43,575 nucleotides of DNA from Wenzhouxiangellaceae bacterium (GTDB taxonomy: Bacteria > Pseudomonadota > Gammaproteobacteria > Xanthomonadales > Wenzhouxiangellaceae). The notes beneath the pieces were generated by a model. That model made no database searches, was not told the origin of the DNA, and saw only the letters and a program-made list of their open reading frames with translations. The position numbers were made by a program, and so were the translations under genes. Numbering within the stretch: the stretch's first letter is position 1; every line of letters starts with the position of its first letter. Where the stretch lies: contig JAGXKW010000026.1 in NCBI GenBank assembly GCA_018334995.1, positions 1 to 43,575 on the forward strand, written 5' to 3'. This document shows, piece after piece, positions 1-6,378 of this stretch.

Positions 1-42
1 CGGCGCGAGAACCGGGCTGCTCATCTTCCGGGATGCTCTGCG

Positions 43-83
43 TATACTCTATATTTCCCCTTCGACATATCTCCCCTTCGACA
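43..83 (+). promoter_or_regulatory. Possible -10 box and short direct repeat upstream of the first gene
   Basis: TATACT at 43-48 matches five of six positions of a sigma70 -10 hexamer, but I see no good -35 element at the right distance. Just downstream a 12-bp direct repeat (TCCCCTTCGACA) occurs at 56-67 and again at 72-83, so the copies are 16 bp apart. Its role is unknown. The window edge limits what can be judged. Confidence 0.25.
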
Positions 84-139
84 ACACGAGCGTCTTCCAA
101 ATGTCCGAGCTGCACAACACCGGCCGGTCCAGCGGGCCG

Positions 140-1891
140 ATGAAGCCTTTCCCCGGGCTGAGTGTCGGGATGCCGATCCTGCTCATTCTGGCGCTTGCGT
201 CGGGCTGTCATCAGAGCGCCGGAGACAACGCGACCGATGCGTTGCTGGGCTCGCGGGTGTTGGTGTTCGATGACGGAATGGATATGCGCGCCATCCAGGG
301 AAGGCTCGACGCCTTGCACGAACGGCAGAAATCGAGTGAATTCAGTGACGAACGGTTTGCGCTGCTGTTCAAACCGGGCGAGTACGATCTGACCGTGACC
401 GTGGACTATTACGTGCAGGCCGCCGGGCTGGGCATGACGCCGGGCGACGTGCGAATCAACGGGGCCGTGCAGTCGGTCTCTTCCACCTCGAACAATAAAG
501 TCACCACGATGTTCTGGCGCGGCGCGGAGAATTTGTACGTCGAGCCGGATGCGGACCCGATGCTGTGGGCGGTATCCCAGGCCGCACCGTATCGGCGCAT
601 GCACGTGGCGGGCAATATCAATTTCGACAAGGGCAGTTGGGCCAGCGGCGGTGTGCTCGCCAATTCCGTCGTCGAAGGCCGGGCCGGATTGACCACCGGC
701 CAGCAGTGGTTTACCCGCAACAGCGAGATCGGGCGCTGGGAGGGCGGCAATTGGAACCGGGTTTTCGTCGGCGTCGAGGGCGCGCCGCCGGACCAATGGC
801 CGGACAAGCCCACCACCATCGTCGAGCAGACCCCGGTAATCCGGGAAAAGCCCTTTTTGACCTGGAACGAAGCCAATGGGTATTCGGTATTCGTCCCGGC
901 GCTACGGCGCAACAGCCAGGGCGTCTCATGGCGCGACGGGCCGGAAGCCGGAGAGCAGATCCCGCTCGAGCAGTTTCATATCGCCCGCCCCGAGCACGAC
1001 GATGCCGAATCCATCAACCGCGCGCTGGCCGGGGGAAAGCACCTGTTGCTCACCCCCGGCATTTACCGGCTGGATAACGCCATCGAAGTCAGCAGGGCCG
1101 ATACCGTGATTCTGGGATTGGGCCTGCCGACCCTGGTGCCGCAAACCGGCAAGCCGGCCATGACCACCTCCGATGCCGGCGGTCTCAAGATCGCCGGGAT
1201 CATGATGGATGCCGGGCCCGAGCTCTCTTCGTCGCTGCTACGCGTGGGCACCCGGGGCGCCACGGCGGATCATTCGGCTAACCCGACCTCGCTGCACGAT
1301 GTGTACTGCAGGGTCGGCGGGCCGCATGCCGGCCGCACTGAGGCCTGTGTGGTCATTCACAGCAATGGCGTGATCGGCGATCACCTCTGGCTCTGGCGCG
1401 CCGACCACGGCGACGGCGTGGCCTGGGAGGTAAACCCGGCCCGGCACGGGCTGGTGGTCAACGGCGACGACGTGACGATGCATGGCCTGTTCAACGAACA
1501 CTTTCAGGGCTACCAGACCCTGTGGTCGGGCGAGCGGGGGCGCACCTATTTCTACCAGTCGGAGATTCCCTACGATCCGCCGAGCGTCGAGCAGTGGAAC
1601 GACAACGGCCGGGCGGGTTTTGCCTCGTACAAGGTGACGGATTCGGTACAGAGTCACCAGGCCTGGGGGCTGGGCATCTACAGCTTCTTCCAGGGAGAAG
1701 CCGCGGCCAACGGCGTGCGCCTGGAAAATTCCATCGAGGTGCCCGATAACCCCGGCGTCGAAATTATCCACATTGCCAACTTCGCGGGTTTGAACGGTGG
1801 CATCAACCATGTCGTCAACGGCCTCGGGCCGGCCACCGACGTCGGTGAACTGACGTTGTTCGACGGCTACCCGACCGAAGAATCCGATTGA
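140..1891 (+). CDS. Secreted beta-helix-like lipoprotein of unknown function
   Basis: The product is 583 residues from the chosen ATG at 140. An in-frame ATG at 101 would add 13 residues before the signal peptide. I prefer 140 because it puts Lys2 directly before a hydrophobic stretch ending in a lipobox-like ASGC, which suggests a lipidated protein exported by Sec. Neither start has a clear ribosome binding site. The middle of the protein has repeated short beta-strand and Gly/Asn-rich turns (around residues 310-400: 'LLLTPGIYRL', 'TVILGLGLPTLVP', 'LKIAGIMMDAG'). This pattern fits right-handed parallel beta-helix proteins of the pectate-lyase fold. Several such proteins act on polysaccharides, but I cannot identify catalytic residues or a substrate, so the function is open. 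It appears to be monocistronic. Confidence 0.75.
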   Translation: MKPFPGLSVGMPILLILALASGCHQSAGDNATDALLGSRVLVFDDGMDMRAIQGRLDALHERQKSSEFSDERFALLFKPGEYDLTVTVDYYVQAAGLGMTPGDVRINGAVQSVSSTSNNKVTTMFWRGAENLYVEPDADPMLWAVSQAAPYRRMHVAGNINFDKGSWASGGVLANSVVEGRAGLTTGQQWFTRNSEIGRWEGGNWNRVFVGVEGAPPDQWPDKPTTIVEQTPVIREKPFLTWNEANGYSVFVPALRRNSQGVSWRDGPEAGEQIPLEQFHIARPEHDDAESINRALAGGKHLLLTPGIYRLDNAIEVSRADTVILGLGLPTLVPQTGKPAMTTSDAGGLKIAGIMMDAGPELSSSLLRVGTRGATADHSANPTSLHDVYCRVGGPHAGRTEACVVIHSNGVIGDHLWLWRADHGDGVAWEVNPARHGLVVNGDDVTMHGLFNEHFQGYQTLWSGERGRTYFYQSEIPYDPPSVEQWNDNGRAGFASYKVTDSVQSHQAWGLGIYSFFQGEAAANGVRLENSIEVPDNPGVEIIHIANFAGLNGGINHVVNGLGPATDVGELTLFDGYPTEESD

Positions 1892-1999
1892 CTCAAGGCG
1901 CTGGGCCGACGAAATACCGACACCCGTTTCAGCGGAAATTCGATTCTTACGGCGCTGGGGATTGGGGCGTCCCCGTTGTTACCACCCGTCGACCCGTCG

Positions 2000-2018
2000 C
2001 CCCGGACTCGATCCGGGG
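2000..2018. repeat. Short GC-rich palindrome, possible dispersed repeat
   Basis: CCCCGGA at 2000-2006 and TCCGGGG at 2012-2018 form a perfect 7-bp inverted repeat around CTCGA. It lies in the 266-bp gap between the beta-helix lipoprotein and the convergent XRE regulator. There is no T-run, so it is not a standard intrinsic terminator. Similar CCCCGGA...TCCGGGG palindromes are common between genes in proteobacterial genomes, which is general knowledge and not shown here. It could act as a bidirectional transcript end. Confidence 0.4.
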
Positions 2019-2157
2019 CCCAGCGGCTTAGTCGAGCGCAACATGGAAGTCTCGATCTGGCGCCAATGCAAGCAAGATGTGCCACACGGATCCGTGAACC
2101 CGCCGGCTGAGCAGGGCTACGTCGCGCTCAGGAATCAACAGCCGGTCTGGCGCGCAG

Positions 2158-2571
2158 TTAAGACGCCATTCTTTTCCCTGCCTCAGTGTGACCATCGACG
2201 AGCGTAGCATCAGATTCTGGCATAGGCATCAATGCGCTCAAGAACTGTGTCAGAAAAGCCCGCGAAGAAACATCGAGCTTTCGGTAATACTGAAGCAAGG
2301 CCTCCTCTTCGTCGGACAACGAAAGCGTACCCAGCGCTCTCTCTCCAAATTGTGCAGGCCGCATCTCACCCCGGCCTGCAGCGAGCCACTCCAGGCTGAT
2401 CGAAAGGTACGCGGCAACCTCGATAAGGTTTTCTGTTGAAGGCAGATGACCACCGGGCCGCTCCCAGTGACCGACAGCACTAGTCGTTACCCCCAGGTTG
2501 CCCGCTAACCTTGCCTGGCTCCATCCTTCGAGCCGACGAGCCCTACGAATCCTATCGGCAAAACACCGCAT
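2158..2571 (-). CDS. XRE/Cro-CI family helix-turn-helix transcriptional regulator
   Basis: This 137-residue protein has an N-terminal helix-turn-helix of the HTH_3 type at about residues 5-65. The recognition part reads 'WSQARLAGNLGVTTSAVGHWER', followed by the usual 'LIEVAAYLSISLEWLAAG' segment. The C-terminal half (about 75-137) is a short helical extension that may mediate dimerisation. The start at 2571 is preceded by a strong ribosome binding site (AGGGAGG on the minus strand, near 2580-2586). The gene is divergent from the small double-glycine peptide gene. A perfect 14-bp palindrome lies in the space between them, so autoregulation and control of the peptide genes is a reasonable inference. 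It could also be an unrelated resident regulator. The family call is secure; the target is inferred. Confidence 0.9.
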   Translation of the reverse strand: MRCFADRIRRARRLEGWSQARLAGNLGVTTSAVGHWERPGGHLPSTENLIEVAAYLSISLEWLAAGRGEMRPAQFGERALGTLSLSDEEEALLQYYRKLDVSSRAFLTQFLSALMPMPESDATLVDGHTEAGKRMAS

Positions 2572-2664
2572 AGCCGTTTCCTCCCTTAGCGTTGGTTATC
2601 TTCGGACGCCGGAAGTATGAGCAGCGCGATCACAAAAAACCATAGGTAAAGTTCTCTATTGGAC

Positions 2665-2678
2665 TAGGAAATTTCCTA
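2665..2678. promoter_or_regulatory. Perfect 14-bp palindrome, candidate operator
   Basis: TAGGAAATTTCCTA is an exact palindrome located about 95 bp upstream of the XRE regulator start. XRE proteins bind such symmetric sites as dimers, so this is a candidate autoregulatory operator. A related palindrome, GGGAATTTCCC, lies at 4170-4180 just upstream of the exporter gene. This supports a shared regulator. Binding is inferred only. Confidence 0.5.
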
Positions 2679-2961
2679 TTAGCGCCTTCTAATCTTAAGC
2701 TCGACAGTTGACCGATTTGAGGTCATGTATGTCTTTGTGATTCGCCTAGACTCTCGAAAATGCTCGGCGATAAAGTCTTTTCAAGATGACTGGGAATAAG
2801 GGCTCTGACTGATGCTGTATGTCGTTAGTGAAATTCATGAAATTTGTGACAATAGATCAAGTTGGTCGATAAACCTTTGAAATTCAGTCTTACAATATAG
2901 TTTTTGTGACCAGAACTTTTATGCGAACTAAGTAAAAGTCAGCCATTCAGGCGTCCTTACG

Positions 2962-2990
2962 TTGACAAGTTTTGGGCTTGAACATAAATT
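2962..2990 (+). promoter_or_regulatory. Sigma70-type promoter of the peptide gene
   Basis: TTGACA at 2962-2967 is a perfect -35 consensus. After a 17-bp spacer comes TAAATT at 2985-2990, which matches four of six -10 positions. Transcription should start near 2997, about 40 nt ahead of the peptide ATG at 3039. The match and spacing make this the best promoter I can see in the window. Confidence 0.65.
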
Positions 2991-3038
2991 CGATATACCG
3001 GCATTCGGCCGGCAATTTAGAAGATTAGGAGGAACAAA

Positions 3039-3203
3039 ATGCGTGAACTTAAGACAGAAGAAATTTCCGTGGTCGCAGGAGCTGGCTGGCTGGCAGATCT
3101 TGTAGATGATATCCAATATGCAGTTGATCAGGCGCCGAGTATCTATGAGAGTGCTATCAACGCAACGACAGATATGATGTGCACGGCAACGGGTGATTGT
3201 TGA
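3039..3203 (+). CDS. Double-glycine-leader peptide, putative class II microcin precursor (54 aa)
   Basis: The gene starts at ATG 3039, six bases after a perfect AGGAGG (3027-3032), and ends in TGA at 3203. The first 15 residues (MRELKTEEISVVAGA) fit the colicin-V-type leader: Leu at -12, Glu at -8, Ile at -7, Val at -4 and Gly-Ala at -2/-1. Cleavage after Ala15 would give a 39-residue peptide. That peptide begins GWLADLVDD and ends with a cysteine pair (C-TATGD-C) that could form a small disulfide loop. The core has six Asp, one Glu and no Lys or Arg, which is unusual for a bacteriocin. It lies directly upstream of a CPBP protease, a C39 exporter and an HlyD adaptor, the expected export partners. 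Whether it is a toxin or a signal cannot be told from sequence. Confidence 0.85.
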   Translation: MRELKTEEISVVAGAGWLADLVDDIQYAVDQAPSIYESAINATTDMMCTATGDC

Positions 3204-3210
3204 GCTGTTC

Positions 3211-3242
3211 GGGGCGCCCCATTGGGCGCCCCCTTTTTTTTT
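3211..3242 (+). terminator. Strong intrinsic terminator after the peptide gene
   Basis: GGGGCGCCC (3211-3219) and GGGCGCCCC (3224-3232) form a perfect 9-bp stem with a four-base loop. One C and then nine T residues (3234-3242) follow. It begins seven bases after the peptide stop codon and lies before the CPBP gene. Most transcripts should therefore end here, giving more peptide mRNA than exporter mRNA. Confidence 0.9.
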
Positions 3243-3269
3243 AAACGGTTTTGCGTATGAGGGCTAAGT

Positions 3270-4097
3270 ATGCTGCGTATCCTGCCATTCTTCTTTGTTA
3301 TCGGCTTCTCGATTGCCGTCGGTCTTTTATGTTCCTTGGGCGTCAGCCGATTTGCAGAGGCAGCGTATCTGCAGAGGCCATTAGCTCAGGTATTTATCCT
3401 CGCAATTTTTTTCCTCCTGGCGGGCAAAGCTGGCTGGTTGGAAGCTGCTCGAATAACGTGGAACAGCACCGAAACAAACCTTCATGTTACGCATTTGGTC
3501 TGGCGTCTGCTCGCACTGTGCGCGGCAGGCATCCTGCTTGGTATCGTTGTACGTTTGGGAGTTCAGGGTAACGTTTTGGTATTGCTAAAACTTGTGAGCC
3601 CACGGATATATTCAGATGAAAGCAGAGATCTAGTTGAACTTTGGCAAAACCAATCGGAGTTTTCTTTCGATAAAATCGCGCTATTCGCATTGGGGGCCAC
3701 GAGAGAGGAAATAATGTACCGATATATCCTGATCGGTGCAATTATTCCCCTGTTCGGGCCATTAAGGGCGCTGATTCTAAGCGCCTCAGTTTTTGCGTTT
3801 ATTCATTTGAATCCCATTACATTTATTTTTGGGATTATTTTTGGCGCATTATTTATGCTTACTAGATCTCTATTGCTCGTATCTGCGATGCATACGACAA
3901 TCAATGCGTGGCATATGATAGTAGCAAAATTTAACCTTGTGCCTCAGGACGCCACTCAAAGCGATATTTTGAATTCCGGATATGGTTTCGCTTTAATTTT
4001 AGCCGCAGGGGTTTTGGTTTTGCTCGGCGTGCTTGTTGTTCTGGAAGCGAGAAATGACGGATCCTTTCGAGAAACCAGATCTACCGCTTACAGGTGA
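3270..4097 (+). CDS. CPBP family intramembrane metalloprotease (Abi/CAAX type)
   Basis: This is a 275-residue, very hydrophobic protein with several predicted membrane helices (about 5-23, 40-52, 78-95, 135-200, 238-260). The three CPBP motifs are present: EE at 146-147 with Arg151 (EEIMYR), His179 in FAFIH, and His208 with Asn212 in 'AMHTTIN'. It therefore looks catalytically intact. GAGGG at 3259-3263 is six bases before the ATG. CPBP proteins in bacteriocin loci often give self-immunity and sometimes process peptides. Either role fits its place between the peptide and the exporter. The coding region is strikingly AT-rich: by my count only 19 of 60 bases at 3781-3840 are G or C. The family is well supported; the immunity role is inference. 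Confidence 0.85.
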   Translation: MLRILPFFFVIGFSIAVGLLCSLGVSRFAEAAYLQRPLAQVFILAIFFLLAGKAGWLEAARITWNSTETNLHVTHLVWRLLALCAAGILLGIVVRLGVQGNVLVLLKLVSPRIYSDESRDLVELWQNQSEFSFDKIALFALGATREEIMYRYILIGAIIPLFGPLRALILSASVFAFIHLNPITFIFGIIFGALFMLTRSLLLVSAMHTTINAWHMIVAKFNLVPQDATQSDILNSGYGFALILAAGVLVLLGVLVVLEARNDGSFRETRSTAYR

Positions 4098-4169
4098 ACG
4101 ATGTGTCGTCAAATCTACTGTTTGAAAAGAAAACGTTGCAGCGTAGAACGAACGCGTCTAGGTTAAACA

Positions 4170-4180
4170 GGGAATTTCCC
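4170..4180. promoter_or_regulatory. Second GGAA-TTTCC palindrome, upstream of the exporter gene
   Basis: GGGAATTTCCC has perfect 5-bp arms around a central T and ends 23 bp before the exporter ATG. It resembles the 14-bp palindrome at 2665-2678 (shared GGAA...TTTCC), with one fewer central base. A weak promoter-like pair, TTGCAG at 4136-4141 and TAGGTT at 4159-4164 (17-bp spacing), would place the site at the transcription start. A repressor bound here could control export genes together with the peptide gene. Confidence 0.4.
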
Positions 4181-4203
4181 GGTTCAGGTGCAGGTTATAT
4201 TGT

Positions 4204-6363
4204 ATGAGGGCGCAACTTCAGTCCGAATCGTCAGAATGCGGCTTGGCCTGCATGGCCATGATAGAGGAGTATTACGGCCAGGGCTGGGGGCTAAGGAGAT
4301 TACGCGAGAAATTCCCGCAGTCAATGAAAGGAGCAAGCCTCTCACGATTGATTGACGTTTCGCGCAGGTTGGGTTTTTCAAGTCGTTCTCTAAAGCTGGA
4401 ATTGGCAGATTTGTCGAAGCTAAAACAGCCCTGCATTATCCATTGGGATTTGAGTCATTTTGTAGTATTGGAAAAGGCCGGGCAACACCGGGTCATAATA
4501 CTGGACCCGGCTTGTGGGAAGCGTCGGCTGAGCTACTCCGAGGTCTCGAAGCACTTTACGGGTGTCGCGCTCGAGCTTGAGCCTGGAAATGAATTCAAAC
4601 CCGTTAAGGCTGAGCCGGCTATCTCGCTGCGCCAGCTGACGGGCCCGATTCGCGGATTTTGGCGAATTCTCACGCTCATTCTTCTGATATCGCTGGCGCT
4701 CCAGATATTCACAGTACTGGGGCCGCTTTATCTGCAGTGGGTTGTGGATCAGGTGCTCGTATCGGGAAACCGAGAGTTGCTGACGGTCGTCGGTACCGGA
4801 TTTGGGTTGCTTGTCCTGCTGCAGGTTGGAACGCATCTATTGCGTGGTCTGGTTGTCTTATTCCTTTCCAACCGGCTGGTGTTGCAGTGGACTGGCAACG
4901 TTTTCGGTCATCTTTTGCGGCTACCACTGGAGTTTTTCGAGAAGCGTCACCTTGGAGATGTGGTTTCCCGTATGGAATCCGTGCGGGCAATTCAGCGCAC
5001 GCTTTCGACAAGTTTTGTCGAGGCGATCATAGACGGACTGATGACAATTGTAACCCTAGGGATGATGCTGCTTTACAGCTGGAAGCTGGCGCTTGTGACG
5101 TTGGCGGCAGTGGTGATCTATCTTGCTCTCAGAGCGCTGTCTTTTCGCGCCGTGCGAGATGGGACGGAAAAGCATTTGGTCGCTGCGGCACACCAGCAGA
5201 GCCATCTATTCGAGTCGGTTCGGGGCATGCAGTCGCTTAAAGTAGCCGGACGCGAGGATATGCGGGGTTCAGGCTATTTGAATCGTTTGAACAAAACGGT
5301 TAATCAGGAGCTGTGGCTAGGGAAGCTGAGGATGGGTTTTACGAGCGCGAATCAGCTGATATTTGGGATCGAGAGAATTGCGGTGATATGGATCGGGGCG
5401 ATGCTGGCGCTACAGAACGTTTTTTCGGTCGGAATGTTGATGGCCTATCTCGCTTACAAGGACCAATTTTCCCAGCGCATTGGCGGATTGATCGACAAAT
5501 GGATCGAGTTTCGGATGCTTCGGCTGCATGGTGAGCGGTTGGCCGATATTGTAATGACGCCGCCGGAGTCCGAACTGGAGCAGAGCCACGAAGCGTCGGC
5601 ACCTGCCGATACCGGAACCGAGGTACGCAAACTCTCATTCCGCTACGGAGAGGGCGAGCCGTGGGTGCTGAAGGATTGCAGCTTCTCGGTACGAGCCGGG
5701 GAGTCAATTGCCGTCATTGGCTCCTCCGGTTGCGGAAAGTCGACGTTGGTCAAGCTGATGTTGGGGTTGCTCAGACCCACCAGGGGGCAAATCCGAGTTG
5801 GCGGCCTGGATATTCACACGCTCGGTGCGCAGAATTTTCGCCGGAAAGTTGGCGCGGTGATGCAAGACGACCAGTTGTTTGCCGGAAGCGTAATGGAAAA
5901 TATTTCGTTTGGTGACGATGGTGCCGATGTCAAGCACATTGAACACGCGGCGCGACTGGCGGCGATTCACGATGAGATCGCTGCGATGCCGATGGGTTAC
6001 CACAGTCTTATCGGTGATATGGGCACAACGCTTTCGGGAGGCCAGAAGCAGCGCGTGATTCTTGCGCGGGCGCTGTATCGGCAACCCGATATTCTGTTCC
6101 TGGATGAGGCAACCAGCCATCTGGATGTTTCTCGCGAAAGGTTGGTCAACGAAGCCGTGCGAGACCTCGAATTGACCAAGGTGATCATTGCCCATCGACC
6201 GGAAACCATTGCCTCGGCCGACCGCGTTCTGGTGCTGGAAGGGGGGCGAATCGCCGAGGAGTTGCGGCCAGAGCCATTGCGCCCGGTACGTTCCGGTCCA
6301 ACCCCCGCGCAATTGCCTGACCCCTGGGCCGACGCAGAGATTGATTTGGCGTCACGGGCTTGA
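4204..6363 (+). CDS. Peptidase C39-containing ABC transporter (PCAT), peptide exporter
   Basis: This 719-residue CvaB/LagD-type protein removes double-glycine leaders and exports the peptide across the inner membrane. The N-terminal C39 peptidase (about 1-125) has Gln6, the catalytic Cys12 in SECGLAC, His85 in LSHFVVL and Asp101 in ILDPA, so the triad is intact. The exporter-type membrane domain spans roughly residues 150-440. The ATPase domain has Walker A GSSGCGKST at 506-514, signature LSGGQ at 610-614, Walker B ILFLDEA near 630 and a switch His in IIAHRPE. Only a weak ribosome binding site is visible before ATG 4204. The HlyD-type adaptor begins 15 bp after its stop. GC content is lower than in the later chromosome genes. 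An outer-membrane TolC channel is not in this window and must come from elsewhere. Confidence 0.95.
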   Translation: MRAQLQSESSECGLACMAMIEEYYGQGWGLRRLREKFPQSMKGASLSRLIDVSRRLGFSSRSLKLELADLSKLKQPCIIHWDLSHFVVLEKAGQHRVIILDPACGKRRLSYSEVSKHFTGVALELEPGNEFKPVKAEPAISLRQLTGPIRGFWRILTLILLISLALQIFTVLGPLYLQWVVDQVLVSGNRELLTVVGTGFGLLVLLQVGTHLLRGLVVLFLSNRLVLQWTGNVFGHLLRLPLEFFEKRHLGDVVSRMESVRAIQRTLSTSFVEAIIDGLMTIVTLGMMLLYSWKLALVTLAAVVIYLALRALSFRAVRDGTEKHLVAAAHQQSHLFESVRGMQSLKVAGREDMRGSGYLNRLNKTVNQELWLGKLRMGFTSANQLIFGIERIAVIWIGAMLALQNVFSVGMLMAYLAYKDQFSQRIGGLIDKWIEFRMLRLHGERLADIVMTPPESELEQSHEASAPADTGTEVRKLSFRYGEGEPWVLKDCSFSVRAGESIAVIGSSGCGKSTLVKLMLGLLRPTRGQIRVGGLDIHTLGAQNFRRKVGAVMQDDQLFAGSVMENISFGDDGADVKHIEHAARLAAIHDEIAAMPMGYHSLIGDMGTTLSGGQKQRVILARALYRQPDILFLDEATSHLDVSRERLVNEAVRDLELTKVIIAHRPETIASADRVLVLEGGRIAEELRPEPLRPVRSGPTPAQLPDPWADAEIDLASRA

Positions 6364-6378
6364 ATTGGATTCGAGCCG

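Larger units (their letters stand above)
2572..3038. other. AT-rich regulatory region between regulator and peptide gene
   Basis: This 467-bp gap has no convincing gene. It is markedly richer in A and T than the flanking chromosome. It holds the palindrome at 2665-2678, a near-consensus promoter at 2962-2990, a small hairpin (CCGGC at 2998-3002 with GCCGG at 3008-3012) in the predicted 5' untranslated region, and the ribosome binding site at 3027-3032. Short open frames inside it (for example from 2725) lack plausible initiation signals. Confidence 0.7.

Noticed and set aside
2725-2799. 24-residue frame in the regulator/peptide intergenic region
   Set aside because: GAGG lies only two bases from the ATG, and the sequence has no leader or conserved feature.
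2928-3116. 62-residue minus-strand frame overlapping the peptide gene
   Set aside because: The plus-strand peptide frame has a promoter, a perfect ribosome binding site, a leader and a terminator; this one has none.
4101-4166. 21-residue frame (starting MCRQIYC) between the CPBP and exporter genes, as a second small peptide
   Set aside because: It has no ribosome binding site, no double-glycine leader and is very short; chance is the simpler explanation.
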